Notes: generated by a model from the sequence alone, not told the origin. Shown: positions 1 through 8,685, numbered from the stretch's first letter. The stretch: 64,000 bases of DNA from Arthrobacter sp. U41 (GCF_001750145.1 NZ_CP015732.1:3162001-3226000); one strand, 5' to 3'. Program-made: numbers and translations.

Positions 1-528
1 CGAGCACGTGGAGATGTTCAGGCCGAGTTCCCTGGCGGCCGCGCTGACGTTGCCGACGTTCCGCAGCACGTCCAGGAACTCCTCAATCACCGCTGATGAG
101 TGGCGCTGCTGCGGGCCGCGTTTCACGGTTCTGGTTGTGCGCGGCTTCCCGGCCGCGCGATTGACCCGGCCGGCCCAGGAATTCGCCGTGCTGGTGTTCA
201 GCCCCAGTTTCCTGGCCGCCGCGACGATGTTGCCGGTCCGATCAAGGACGGCATGGAACTGGTCCTTGTCGGCCTGGACGTACTGGCGGTGACGCCTGAT
301 CCCGGCAGCGTTCGCCCACTTCTGGCAGGTGCTTCTATTGAGTCCCAGCTCTTTGGCAGCCGCGGCGACACTTCCAAACCGCGCCACGGCGGAAAGGAAA
401 TCCTGTCTTTGGGCACCGGAATGGGACCGTTGATGACGCTTGCCGGCTACACCTGCCGGGGACGCCGATTTTACCGTTGAAGGAGATTCTTTCCATGAGG
501 AAGAACTCCTTCCTGATGATGATTCCAT
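1..528 (-). CDS. Transposase-like protein with three tandem HTH motifs, cut by window edge
   Basis: The reading frame is open on the minus strand from ATG at 528 to base 1 and runs out of the window, so only the first 176 residues are visible. Three related helix-turn-helix units are seen, with cores SVAAAAKELGLNRST, NIVAAARKLGLNTST and NVSAAARELGLNIST, beginning near bases 402, 258 and 78. Repeated N-terminal HTH units of this kind occur in IS30-type and similar transposases, where they bind the terminal repeats. The catalytic domain would lie outside the window. The family call is an inference; a multi-HTH DNA-binding protein of another kind is possible. The first ~45 residues are low-complexity (Ser/Arg rich), so the true start may lie further in. 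Confidence 0.55.
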   Translation of the reverse strand, partial: MESSSGRSSSSWKESPSTVKSASPAGVAGKRHQRSHSGAQRQDFLSAVARFGSVAAAAKELGLNRSTCQKWANAAGIRRHRQYVQADKDQFHAVLDRTGNIVAAARKLGLNTSTANSWAGRVNRAAGKPRTTRTVKRGPQQRHSSAVIEEFLDVLRNVGNVSAAARELGLNISTCS

Positions 529-673
529 TCGCGCCGCCACTCCCGATAATTCAGGGGTGTTGCAACGATCGCTTGAACCCGCCCCGCTGCGGGTGGGGAA
601 TTGCCGCCAATGGCCAATTCCGGATGGCTTCGTCTTGTATGGTCGAGATCAAAGCACTCCCGGAAAGGCCGCC

Positions 674-1276
674 ATGCCCAGCCCCAAACAGCCAGCAGTC
701 CCGCGCGTTGATGTCGAACGCCATCATCGGGCACTCCTTGCGGCCGCGGCCGATGAACTCTCCCGCAACCCCGACTCATCCATGGCGGACGTGGCGCAGG
801 CGGCGAATCTGACCAGGGCGACCCTGTACCGCCACTTCAGTAACCGGCAAACACTGCTCAAAGCCATCCAGGCTGAGGCCCTCGCGCGCGCATCGGAGAC
901 GCTCATTGCGTGCCGCCTCGACGAGGGCAGCGCCCTGGAGGTCCTTGCGCGCGTGATTGACTCCCTGAGCAGGCACGGGATGCGTTTCCGCATCATTCTG
1001 CTCAGGGCGCCTGACCAAAATGCCCGGTTCCTCGCCCAGCGCGACGAGGTCCTCGCCCCCCTGGTCGAGGTCATCCGGCGCGGGCAGAGAGAGGGCGACA
1101 TCCACGCCGATCTATCGCCGGAATGGATCGTCACGGCGATGGCCTCCCTGCTGATTTCCGCTGTGCGGGCAGCGCCGAAAACAAAGCACTCCGACGCGGA
1201 CGTGTCCAACCTCATCTTCCGCACCCTCGTCGGCGGGATCGCCGCATGCGCCACTACTGGCGGTCCGAAAAACTAG
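674..1276 (+). CDS. TetR family transcriptional regulator
   Basis: A 200-residue protein with a typical N-terminal TetR HTH, including the segment MADVAQAANLTRATLYRHFS near residues 36-55, and a helical ligand-binding C-terminal half. The ATG at 674 is chosen because GGAAAGG lies just upstream (662-668) and the longer in-frame reading from 440 adds only unlike-looking residues. It lies 73 bases before an MMPL exporter gene in the same direction, an arrangement usual for a local repressor of a drug or lipid exporter. A short inverted repeat covering its stop codon could be its operator. The ligand is unknown. Confidence 0.85.
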   Translation: MPSPKQPAVPRVDVERHHRALLAAAADELSRNPDSSMADVAQAANLTRATLYRHFSNRQTLLKAIQAEALARASETLIACRLDEGSALEVLARVIDSLSRHGMRFRIILLRAPDQNARFLAQRDEVLAPLVEVIRRGQREGDIHADLSPEWIVTAMASLLISAVRAAPKTKHSDADVSNLIFRTLVGGIAACATTGGPKN

Positions 1277-1288
1277 ACATTACTGTCT
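1275..1288. promoter_or_regulatory. Inverted repeat AGACA-TTAC-TGTCT, possible TetR operator
   Basis: A perfect 5-bp inverted repeat with a 4-base spacer overlaps the TetR stop codon and precedes the exporter gene. Position and symmetry fit an operator for the exporter, but the arms are short and no promoter elements are clear around it. Confidence 0.3.
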
Positions 1289-1349
1289 CACTTCATCTAG
1301 GCTCAGGTTAGACGCCCCAAACTGGTGCCGTCCGACTCTATGAACTGTG

Positions 1350-3563
1350 ATGGGAATATCCGTGCTCTCTGCACTCGCTCGTATGTCAACCAGGTACCGC
1401 TGGATAGTGGTCGCAATGTGGCTGGTGTTGATACTGGCGGCGGCGCTGGGCAGCCGTGCGCTCGGCGGGACGTTCAACAATGACCTGACCCTCGCCGGGA
1501 CCGACTCCCAGGCCGCATACGACAGCCTCCGTGAGCAGTTCCCTGAGCTTGCCGGTGACGGCATGCAGGTCATCGTTCACAGCACGGAAGCCGGGGAGTC
1601 CGTCACCTCACCGTCCATGCGGGCCGCAGTGGAGAACGCCGTGGCCACGGTCGCCTCGCTGGACGGCGTGGCCGCTGCCAGATCGCCCTACGGGCCGCCC
1701 CTGCCGATGGTCTCCGGGGATGGCATGACGGCGATGGTGACGATCCAGTTCACCGACCGATCCAAAGACATCCCGCTTGAGACGGTGAACCGGGCGCAGG
1801 CTGCCTTCGAGGGTGTGCAGGATGCCGGGGGCCAGGTTGAATTCGGAGGTCCGGCCGCTCAGACCGAGTCCGGACCATCCGGCAGCGAAGCCTTCGGGCT
1901 GCTCGCGGCAGCCCTGGTGCTGCTGCTCGTGTTCGGATCGCTGTTCGCCATGCTGGTCACTCTGGCCACCGCCCTCGTGGCCCTCGGCGTCGGGCTCGCC
2001 TCAATCTCAATGCTCGCTTCAACAGTGACAATCGGCACCTCCGGTCCCATCGTTGCCGCCATGATCGGACTGGGCGTGGGCATCGATTACGCCCTGCTGA
2101 TCGTGACCAGACACCGGGAGGGGATGTCCAGGGGCCTGGCTCCCGACGAGTCCATCGAAGCGGCCATGACCACCGCCGGCCGCTCAGTCCTCGTTGCCGG
2201 CGCCACAGTGATTATCGCCATCCTCAGCCTCTACGCCATCGGTATCCCGTTCGTCTCCTCACTGGGCCTGGCCAGCGCCATCGTCGTCAGTGCCACGATG
2301 CTGGCCTCCATCACCCTGCTGCCGGCACTGCTGTCGATTTTCGGCCGGAACCTGGACCGGGTCAGGGTGCGCAAGATCGGCAGGAAGACCTCCGCAACGT
2401 CGGATGCGCCCGGCCAGCCCGCTTCCTCGCCCGCGACGGGATGGCGCGGTTGGGTGGGAGGCGTCCAGAGCCGCCGATGGGCCGCAGCGTTCGCCGCCAT
2501 GCTCGTCCTGGCCATTCTTGCCCTGCCACTGCTGTCGCTGCGCCTCGGTACCGCCGACGGCGGGTCCCAGGCCGCGGACACCACGCAGAGAAAAGCCTAT
2601 GACCTCATCGTGGATGGTTTCGGGGCTGGCTGGGCCGGCCCGCTGCTCGTCACGGTCGACTTCGGCCCCAACTCGGCGCCTGCCGATAACCGGACCGCGA
2701 GCATTGAAGTGCGCGACCAGTTGGCGGCGACGGATGGCATCAGCGCGGTGACCCCGCCGCGGCTCGGTGAAGACGGGGCTACCGCGCTGTACACGGTGAT
2801 CCCCGCGAGTTCGCCGGATGACGCGGCCACGGAAACACTGGTCCATGAACTGCGCGACACCGTCCTGCCCGCGGCGGCGCCGGGCGCCGCCGCCCACGTT
2901 GGCGGGGCAACGGCGACCAGCATCGACCTGGCCGACACGCTCCTGGCCCAGATCGGCTGGTTCATCATGGTTGTCGTCGTGCTGGCCTTCATCGTCCTCC
3001 TGATCGAGTTCCGGGCACCGTTCATCGCGGCCATGGCTGTCATCATGAACTTGTTCGCGGTGGGGGCAGCTTACGGGCCAGTTGTCGCAGTGTTCCAGTG
3101 GGGATGGTGGCCCGCTGAACTGCTCGGGGTTGTCCCCGGCCCCGTCGAATCGTTCGTTCCGGTCATGCTGTTCGCGGTGCTCTTCGGACTGTCCACCGAC
3201 TACACCGTGTTCCTGCTCAGCCGCGTGAAGGAAGAGTTCGACCGCACGGGAGATCCCGACCTGGCTGTCCGCAGCGGCCTCGCCGCCACTGCCAGGGTCA
3301 TCCTGGCCGCGGCCTCCGTCATGGTCGTCGTCTTCGGCAGCTTCATGCTTAACGACCAACGCACCGTCACAATGTTCGGCTTCGGCCTCGCCATGGCCGT
3401 AGCCGTGTATGTGCTCGTCGTCATGCTGGTCCTGGTGCCCGCTCTCCTCGCCATCGCGGGCCGCACCGCCTGGGGGCGGACGAAACGTCACCCCTCAGAT
3501 GATCCCGTGGCCGAGCCCGAACGAGAACTGGAACCCATCCCGGCAACTGTCGGACGAGGATGA
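1350..3563 (+). CDS. MMPL family RND-type membrane transporter
   Basis: A protein of about 737 residues with the two-half MMPL layout. An N-terminal membrane helix (YRWIVVAMWLVLILAAALGS) is followed by an extracellular loop and then a helix bundle with the signature GVGIDYALLIVTRHREG. A cytoplasmic link, a second large loop and a second bundle with LFGLSTDYTVFLLSRVKEEF follow. The GxDY/STDY pair is the proton-relay signature of the family. These proteins export lipids or drugs in actinobacteria. GTG (1347) and ATG (1350) are adjacent possible starts, and ATG 1383 is another; none has a strong ribosome site. It is probably controlled by the upstream TetR gene. The substrate cannot be read from sequence. 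Confidence 0.9.
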   Translation: MGISVLSALARMSTRYRWIVVAMWLVLILAAALGSRALGGTFNNDLTLAGTDSQAAYDSLREQFPELAGDGMQVIVHSTEAGESVTSPSMRAAVENAVATVASLDGVAAARSPYGPPLPMVSGDGMTAMVTIQFTDRSKDIPLETVNRAQAAFEGVQDAGGQVEFGGPAAQTESGPSGSEAFGLLAAALVLLLVFGSLFAMLVTLATALVALGVGLASISMLASTVTIGTSGPIVAAMIGLGVGIDYALLIVTRHREGMSRGLAPDESIEAAMTTAGRSVLVAGATVIIAILSLYAIGIPFVSSLGLASAIVVSATMLASITLLPALLSIFGRNLDRVRVRKIGRKTSATSDAPGQPASSPATGWRGWVGGVQSRRWAAAFAAMLVLAILALPLLSLRLGTADGGSQAADTTQRKAYDLIVDGFGAGWAGPLLVTVDFGPNSAPADNRTASIEVRDQLAATDGISAVTPPRLGEDGATALYTVIPASSPDDAATETLVHELRDTVLPAAAPGAAAHVGGATATSIDLADTLLAQIGWFIMVVVVLAFIVLLIEFRAPFIAAMAVIMNLFAVGAAYGPVVAVFQWGWWPAELLGVVPGPVESFVPVMLFAVLFGLSTDYTVFLLSRVKEEFDRTGDPDLAVRSGLAATARVILAAASVMVVVFGSFMLNDQRTVTMFGFGLAMAVAVYVLVVMLVLVPALLAIAGRTAWGRTKRHPSDDPVAEPERELEPIPATVGRG

Positions 3564-4036
3564 GTAAAAAGTAGCGCAGTGCAGCCTTGGTCAGGAGAAA
3601 ACGCGCATCACGGCTTGAGCGCCCGCGTTGTTTCCTGGCGGGCCCGAACACTACGCCGCCTCCTGGGCCCGTAACCTCCAGTGGGTTCGAACTAAAACTC
3701 GTTGCCACGGCAAAGATCAAAGTGTCATTCCAAAAGGCGCTTAGGGCTTCTCATTTGGGGACCTATTCGATCCAGAAGCTGCTCCGCGAGTTACCGGTAG
3801 AACCACGCGGTATTGCACTGATGCATCATCTACGCAGATTCAATCATGGAGGGTGGCTACGACAGTCCGCGATCCGCGCTCTTGCCGGGGGCAGCCGGGA
3901 GAAGGGGTTGCACTCCAATGGGGACAGCCTGAGCTGTGCGGAGGGCTTCCGGAGCGCGCCGCAACCGCCTGTCCATAACGGACCCCATCCTGCCACGGCC
4001 CTGCCCAGACAATACGGGGGGCACCGCGGGACCAAG
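3564..4036. other. Non-coding stretch between the MMPL gene and IS3 copy 1
   Basis: No reading frame here has recognisable protein character, and no terminator hairpin is obvious behind the MMPL gene. The sequence runs straight into the direct repeat GAC (4037-4039) that borders the insertion sequence. Confidence 0.5.
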
Positions 4037-4083
4037 GACTGGGCTGCTGCGGGGATTTCGGACAGCGGAATTAGTGGATTCTT

Positions 4084-4977
4084 CTACGCTGCCAAGGCTG
4101 GCTGTTGATAACCATAGTGGACTTCGTTGGGCCGGCGGTAACCCAGCGCGGAGTGACGGCGCCGGCTGTTGTAAAACCCCTCGATGTAGCGAATGACGTC
4201 GCTCCGGGCTTGTGATTTGGTCGCGTAAACGGTCCGGTAGACACGCTCGTTTTTCAGGGCGGAGAAGAACGATTCGGCCATGCTGTTATCCCAGCACACG
4301 CCGGTGCGTCCCATCGAGGAGCGCATACCGAGGCCGGCCACCAGGGCCCTGAAATCCGTCGAGGTATAGACGCTGCCCCGGTCGGAGTGCCAGATCGCGG
4401 ACGGCTCGATCCGGGTTGTCGCGGCGGCGTTCCTAAGCGCATCGGTCACGAGCTCGGTGCGCATGTGATCGGCGATGGACCAGCCGACGACTTTCTTTGA
4501 GTAGCAGTCGATGACGGTGGCGAGATAGACGAACCCTTGCCAGGTGTGGATGTAGGTGATGTCGCCGACGAACTTCACTCCGGGGCGGTCGGCGGTGAAG
4601 TCCCGGTTGACGAGGTCGGGCATGCCCGCGGCTGCCTCAGCGTCAGCCTCGGTGGTGATGCGGAACGGGCGTGGCTGACAGGCCACCAGGCCCTGGTGGC
4701 GCATGATCTGCCGCACCAGCTCGGGCGAGCACTCGGTCTGTTCCGCGGCGAGATCGGCGTGGATCCGCCGGTACCCGTAGGTGCCCTCGGACTCCTCGAA
4801 GAAGTGCTGGATCCGTGCCGTCAGGGCCTGGCGGCGCCCCGAGGTGGCAGATTGCGGACGGGTGGCCCAGTGATAGAAACCGGAGGTTGAGACGGCCAGC
4901 CAGCGGCACATTTTCACCACCGAGTTTAGATTGGCGGGCTCAGCTTTTTGGGAATCGATGAATTCATACTTGCTCAC
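4084..4977 (-). CDS. IS3-family OrfB (DDE integrase-type transposase), copy 1
   Basis: A 297-residue DDE recombinase. The catalytic triad is read as D139 (GDITYI), D199 (HSDRGS) and E235 (NSMAESFF), with the usual D-60-D-35-E spacing. An HTH_21-type segment (YGYRRIHADL) precedes the catalytic domain. The start is a GTG that shares its first base with the orfA stop. In this family OrfB is mainly active as a frameshifted OrfAB fusion. The open frame is complete, so this copy looks functional. Confidence 0.94.
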   Translation of the reverse strand: MSKYEFIDSQKAEPANLNSVVKMCRWLAVSTSGFYHWATRPQSATSGRRQALTARIQHFFEESEGTYGYRRIHADLAAEQTECSPELVRQIMRHQGLVACQPRPFRITTEADAEAAAGMPDLVNRDFTADRPGVKFVGDITYIHTWQGFVYLATVIDCYSKKVVGWSIADHMRTELVTDALRNAAATTRIEPSAIWHSDRGSVYTSTDFRALVAGLGMRSSMGRTGVCWDNSMAESFFSALKNERVYRTVYATKSQARSDVIRYIEGFYNSRRRHSALGYRRPNEVHYGYQQPALAA

Positions 4978-5267
4978 TACCGCTGCTCCCGCGCGAAGTA
5001 AGCGCTGGCTTTTTTCAGGAAGGCAGTCTCCGCCCGCAGCTCTTGAACTTCACGCTCGAGCTCCCTCAGCCGGGCCCGTTCCGGCACCGTCAGATCCACC
5101 TCTGTCCCGCCGTTGGCCTCGCGGTACTTGACCAGCCAGTTGCGGAGCGTCTCGGGCCCGACACCGTACGCCGTGGCCACGTCCTTGATCGGCTTGGACG
5201 TGGTGATCACCTCGCGGCACAGCTCGTCCTTGAACTCCTGGGGAAAACGCTTCCGTGATGCGGTCAT
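4977..5267 (-). CDS. IS3-family OrfA (HTH transposase subunit), copy 1
   Basis: A 96-residue protein starting MTASRKRFPQEFKDELCREV, with the HTH_Tnp_1 type helix-turn-helix (KPIKDVATAYGVGPETLRNW) and a C-terminal leucine-zipper-like helix (ELEREVQELRAETAFLKKAS). OrfA binds the terminal repeats and forms the N-terminal part of the active OrfAB transposase. Its stop codon overlaps the GTG of orfB by one base (TAGTG). A slippery run of six A followed by G lies near its end, which would allow fusion to OrfB by -1 frameshifting. Confidence 0.93.
   Translation of the reverse strand: MTASRKRFPQEFKDELCREVITTSKPIKDVATAYGVGPETLRNWLVKYREANGGTEVDLTVPERARLRELEREVQELRAETAFLKKASAYFAREQR
5009..5015 (-). promoter_or_regulatory. 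Slippery heptamer A6G for -1 frameshift in IS3 copy 1
   Basis: On the minus strand orfA contains CTG AAA AAA GCC near its end, which includes AAAAAAG, a standard -1 slippage site in IS3-family elements. It lies about 30 bases before the orfA stop, and orfB is in the -1 frame. It would produce the OrfAB transposase. Confidence 0.6.
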
Positions 5268-5339
5268 GCTGATCTCTACTTTCGGTAGACCCCCATTTTA
5301 AGGGGGCCCACTGTCCGAGATCTCCGCGGCAGCCCAGAC

Positions 5340-5690
5340 ACTGCTTCGGGCGTCCGCTGGCGCGGCCGGCTGTTGGGTCCAGGGTGCGCCGTCGCAGGGC
5401 TCCGGCCCGCCCTGGCCCTCTTGTCTACGACGTCTTTTGGTTGCTGTCCTTATGTTGTTACCGGGTGAAGTTCTGCGGCCATTGTAGGGTCGTGGCTACC
5501 CAGGGGAGGCGGGTATGGCTTTTGTTGCTGTGCCGGACGGTTCATGTCGTGACGGCTTCGAAGGATTGGCCGCCCGCACTCTCCGCGATGACCCGACCGC
5601 TGATTGAGAGACGCGACATGATCGCCGGATAAGGACACGACGGCGCGGTTATCTGCTGGGTTATATCTAACCGACAGACTGGAGGCTGTT
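5340..5690 (+). ncRNA. Candidate bridge-RNA region upstream of the IS110 transposase
   Basis: This 350-base non-coding stretch lies directly 5' of an IS110-family transposase. In the IS110 subgroup the noncoding left end encodes a structured bridge RNA that chooses the target. The region contains several short self-complementary pieces, such as GGTTA-TATC-TAACC at 5659-5672 next to the start codon. The exact RNA ends, loops and target guides cannot be fixed by eye, and the part nearest the IS3 copy may belong to the older target sequence. Confidence 0.4.
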
Positions 5691-6896
5691 TTGGCGAAAC
5701 TCTGGGCCGGTATCGACGCCGGCAAAGCCCATCATCACTGCGTCGTGATCGACGCCGACGGAGCACGGCTGCTCTCGCAGAAAATCCCCAACGACGAACC
5801 GGCCCTGCTCGAGCTCATCGCCGACGTCCTGAAACTCGCCGGCGGGGATGAGGTGATCTGGGCAACGGACCTGAACCACGGGGGACCGGCACTGCTGATC
5901 GCGCTGCTCGTCGCCCACGGCCAGAACATCCTCTACATCCCGGGCAGGGTCGTCCACCATGCCTCCCGCCTTTACCGCGGCGAGGGCAAAACGGATGCCA
6001 AAGACGCTGCTGTGATAGCTGACCAGGCCCGGATGCGCCGGGATCTGCAGCCGCTGCGGGCAGGGGATGAGATCAGCACGGGGCTGCGGATTCTTACCGC
6101 CCGCCGGGCGGATAAATCCGCGGACCGGGTCCGGGCGATCAACCGTCTGCAGGCCCAGCTGCTCGAATACTTCCCGGCGCTGGAGCGGGCTTTTGACTAC
6201 AGCCGCTCCAAGGCAGCCCTGTTGCTGCTCACCAGGCACCGGACCCCGGAGGGGATCCGCCGCACCGGCCAGGCCAGGCTCCAGGCGTGGCTGAAGAAAC
6301 ACGGTGCCCGTTCGTCCGCCGCGGTGGCCCAGGCCGCCGTGGACGCCGCGAAATCTCAGCACACCACCGTGCCGGCCCAGCACGTCGGGGAGTTGATCGT
6401 CGCCGCCCTCGCCGAGGAAATCATCACCCTGGACAAGGAACTGGCCGACCTCGACGCGCTGATCAGCGAGAAGGTCATCGAACACCGGCACGCCCGGGCC
6501 CTGTTGAGCATGCCCGGCTTCGGGCCCGTCCTCGCCGCGGAGTTCCTCGGCGCCACCGGCGGGGACCTGGAAGTCTTTGAAACCGCGGACCGGTTTGCCG
6601 GCGTCGCCGGACTCGCACCCGCACCCCGGGACTCCGGCAGGATCACCGGCAACCACCACCGCCCCCGACGCTACGACCGGCGGTTGCTGCGCGTCTTTTA
6701 CCTCTCGGGCCTCTCGGCCCTGAAAAGCTGCCCCGCCTCCCGGGCCTACTACGACCGCAAACGCGCTGAAGGCAAAACCCACATCCAGGCCATGCTCTCC
6801 CTGGCCCGCCGCCGACTGAACGTCCTCTGGGCCATGCTCCGCGACGGCACCACCTACACCCCGGTCTCCGCTCAGGCAGCCCGCCTGGCTTCCTGA
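5691..6896 (+). CDS. IS110 family transposase
   Basis: A 401-residue protein with the RuvC-like DEDD N-terminal domain (WAGIDAGKAHHHCVV, then KTDAKDAAVIADQARM) and the C-terminal transposase_20 domain (LLSMPGFGPVLAAEFLGATG, then FAGVAGLAPAPRDSG), which carries the conserved serine region. The start is TTG at 5691, with GGAGG six bases upstream. IS110 enzymes use no terminal inverted repeats and are guided by a bridge RNA from the element's own noncoding end. The frame is intact. The element ends were not resolved. Confidence 0.92.
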   Translation: MAKLWAGIDAGKAHHHCVVIDADGARLLSQKIPNDEPALLELIADVLKLAGGDEVIWATDLNHGGPALLIALLVAHGQNILYIPGRVVHHASRLYRGEGKTDAKDAAVIADQARMRRDLQPLRAGDEISTGLRILTARRADKSADRVRAINRLQAQLLEYFPALERAFDYSRSKAALLLLTRHRTPEGIRRTGQARLQAWLKKHGARSSAAVAQAAVDAAKSQHTTVPAQHVGELIVAALAEEIITLDKELADLDALISEKVIEHRHARALLSMPGFGPVLAAEFLGATGGDLEVFETADRFAGVAGLAPAPRDSGRITGNHHRPRRYDRRLLRVFYLSGLSALKSCPASRAYYDRKRAEGKTHIQAMLSLARRRLNVLWAMLRDGTTYTPVSAQAARLAS

Positions 6897-6995
6897 GCTG
6901 CCCAGGTCCCGCGACGGGGGCCCCTATCGGCCAGACTCGTTAGAGACCGCTTCTTGAACGAGAATAGAGGCTGGAGGCAGGAGGGAAACTTCACC

Positions 6996-7499
6996 ATGAA
7001 TACATCCACACCAGCAGGGACTGGACAGCCCGTACCGGAAGAAATAGCCAGCCAGGACCAAGGATCAGCGGAGCAGGGCCCGCGTTCCAACCGGTCGGCA
7101 CGCAGGACCTTTACCGCCGAGTTCAAACGCGCGATCGTCCAGGAATACGATGCGGCACCGAACGGTTCCAAGGGCGCAGTGCTACGCCGCGAACGGCTCT
7201 ACGATTCCCATATCCAGGAATGGCGGGCCGCGTTCGATGCGGGCAGGCTCGCGAAGCCGGCGGCACGCCGGGGCCGGCCGAAGAACACGGACGAGCAGGC
7301 CCAGATCGCCCAGCTGACCAAGGACCTGGTCGCGGAGCGGGCCGCACACGAGCGGACCCGCGGGAAGTTGGCTTCCTCGGATGCCGCCCTGGATACCTTG
7401 GGAAAAGGAGTCGCGTTCTTGGAAGCTCTCTCATCGAAGAACGCGCAATCACCAGCACCGCACACCAGTCGTGGCAATCAGCAACCGCAACGGAACTGA
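6996..7499 (+). CDS. OrfA of a second IS3-type element
   Basis: A 167-residue protein with a transposase HTH (RRTFTAEFKRAIVQEYDAAP), a basic linker (ARRGRPKNTDEQAQIAQLTK) and a coiled-coil-like segment. ATG 6996 is chosen because GGAGG-type purines lie just upstream; an earlier ATG at 6954 adds residues with no family character. The product differs clearly from the 1297-bp IS3 copies. The reading frame overlaps the next one for about 100 bases and contains a GGGAAAA slippery site. The last residues after that site are probably used only in the short OrfA form. Confidence 0.8.
   Translation: MNTSTPAGTGQPVPEEIASQDQGSAEQGPRSNRSARRTFTAEFKRAIVQEYDAAPNGSKGAVLRRERLYDSHIQEWRAAFDAGRLAKPAARRGRPKNTDEQAQIAQLTKDLVAERAAHERTRGKLASSDAALDTLGKGVAFLEALSSKNAQSPAPHTSRGNQQPQRN
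7400..7406 (+). promoter_or_regulatory. Slippery heptamer GGGAAAA for -1 frameshift
   Basis: In the orfA frame the codons read TTG GGA AAA GGA, which fits X XXY YYZ with G GGA AAA. Slipping back one base moves the ribosome exactly into the orfB frame (GGG AAA AGG AGT). No start codon with a ribosome site is seen for orfB near the overlap, so frameshifting is the likely route. Confidence 0.6.
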
Positions 7500-8503
7500 C
7501 CGGGCACCTCGGGGTGGTGAGGGCCTGCAGGCTGGTGGGCCGCTCCCGGGCCACCCATCACCGGCAGGCCGCGCCCAAGCCCCGGATGCACGGGCCCTGG
7601 CCCAAGGCCCAGCACCCGGCGGAGCTCTCGCCGGCCGAGCGTGCCGAGATCCTGTCGGTGCTCAACCGCCAAGACTACGCGAACCTTTCACCGACCCAGG
7701 TCTATGTCCGTGAGCTGGACGAGGGGCGGTACTGGTGTTCGCAGCGCACCATGTATCGCGTGCTGGCGGACGCGAAGATGGGCGGGGAACGCCGACGGCA
7801 AGCCACTCATCCGACCAAGGTGATTCCGGAGCTCATGGCCACAAAACCGTGCGAAGTGTGGTCCTGGGATATAACGAAGATGCGTGGCCCGGCGAAGGGA
7901 ATCTGGTATCACGCCTACGTGGTGCTGGATATTTTTTCCCGTTACGTGGTGGGCTGGCGCATCGAGCGTATCGAGGACGGCCAGCTGGCCGCGGACCTCG
8001 TGCAGGAGATTGTCGCCGAGACCGGTGGTAACCCTCCGGGGTACCTGCACGCCGATGGTGGGGCGGCGATGACGTCCAAAGCCCTTGCCTCGATGCTGGT
8101 GGACATGGATATCACCAGGTCGCATTCCCGAGCCCATACATCGAATGACAATCCGTTCAGCGAGGCCCAATTCAAGACCATGAAATACACCTCTGACTAC
8201 CCGGAACGGTTCGACTCCGTGAACGAGGCCAGGACCTGGATGGAAGGATTCACCGCCTACTACAACCACGAGCACAGGCATTCCGGGATCGGCTATCACA
8301 CCCCGGCCAGCGTGCACTACGGCACAGCCGAGGACGTGCGTGAACAACGCCAGCACACCCTGGACCGGGCGTACGGCGCGCATCCCGAGCGGTTTGTCCG
8401 CCGTCCTGCCGCACCTCCGCTGCCGCTGAAGGCGGCGATCAACGACCCGGCAAAAAGAGCCGCGCCCTCGGTGCATTTACAACAACCACTACGTCTCATT
8501 TGA
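7406..8503 (+). CDS. OrfB of the second IS3-type element (DDE transposase), read by frameshift
   Basis: The catalytic part carries SWDITKMRGPAKGIWYHAY (first Asp), YLHADGGAAMTS (second Asp) and NDNPFSEAQFKTMKY (Glu), followed by the usual YYNHEHRHSGIGYHTP tail. It belongs to the IS3/rve integrase-core superfamily. The open frame extends upstream to 7220, but that part is antisense-like shadow of orfA. Protein similarity to transposases begins only after the slippery site, so the boundary is placed at 7406. The stop is at 8503. No clear terminal inverted repeats were found by eye. Confidence 0.85.
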   Translation, partial: RSRVLGSSLIEERAITSTAHQSWQSATATELTGHLGVVRACRLVGRSRATHHRQAAPKPRMHGPWPKAQHPAELSPAERAEILSVLNRQDYANLSPTQVYVRELDEGRYWCSQRTMYRVLADAKMGGERRRQATHPTKVIPELMATKPCEVWSWDITKMRGPAKGIWYHAYVVLDIFSRYVVGWRIERIEDGQLAADLVQEIVAETGGNPPGYLHADGGAAMTSKALASMLVDMDITRSHSRAHTSNDNPFSEAQFKTMKYTSDYPERFDSVNEARTWMEGFTAYYNHEHRHSGIGYHTPASVHYGTAEDVREQRQHTLDRAYGAHPERFVRRPAAPPLPLKAAINDPAKRAAPSVHLQQPLRLI

Positions 8504-8685
8504 TTTGACAAATTCCGGGCGGTCGGGGTGGGCTGGCTGGGCGCTGATTCCGCGCGTTGGTCCTGGAATCCGGACCCGTGCTGTTGAGGGGTGCGCACGG
8601 AGCCGGTCCCTGGTGGTTGGTTACGTCGCTGGCGGTACGAGCTTGAATTCCGCCGATTTCGTTCCTCTCAGCAAAGTCAGGGCGG

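Larger units (their letters stand above)
4040..5336 (-). mobile_element. IS3-family insertion sequence, copy 1 (1297 bp)
   Basis: The element begins TGGGCTGCTGCGGGGATT and ends with the near-complement, giving imperfect terminal inverted repeats of about 28 bp. A 3-bp direct repeat GAC flanks it (4037-4039 and 5337-5339), as expected for IS3-family insertion. It carries overlapping orfA and orfB on the minus strand. A second copy of exactly the same length lies at 15324-16620 in the same orientation; the encoded proteins are identical but the DNA differs at several silent positions. Confidence 0.93.

Noticed and set aside
2259..3491. A 410-codon open frame antisense to the MMPL gene
   Set aside because: It is rich in His, Asp, Gly and Arg with no family character, which is the usual shadow of a high-GC gene. 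The same applies to long frames opposite bioA, lutB, benA and the LuxR-type regulator.
3681..3693. GGTTCGAAC, which looks like a tRNA T-loop
   Set aside because: The flanking bases do not form a T-stem, and no acceptor, D or anticodon arms can be drawn around it.
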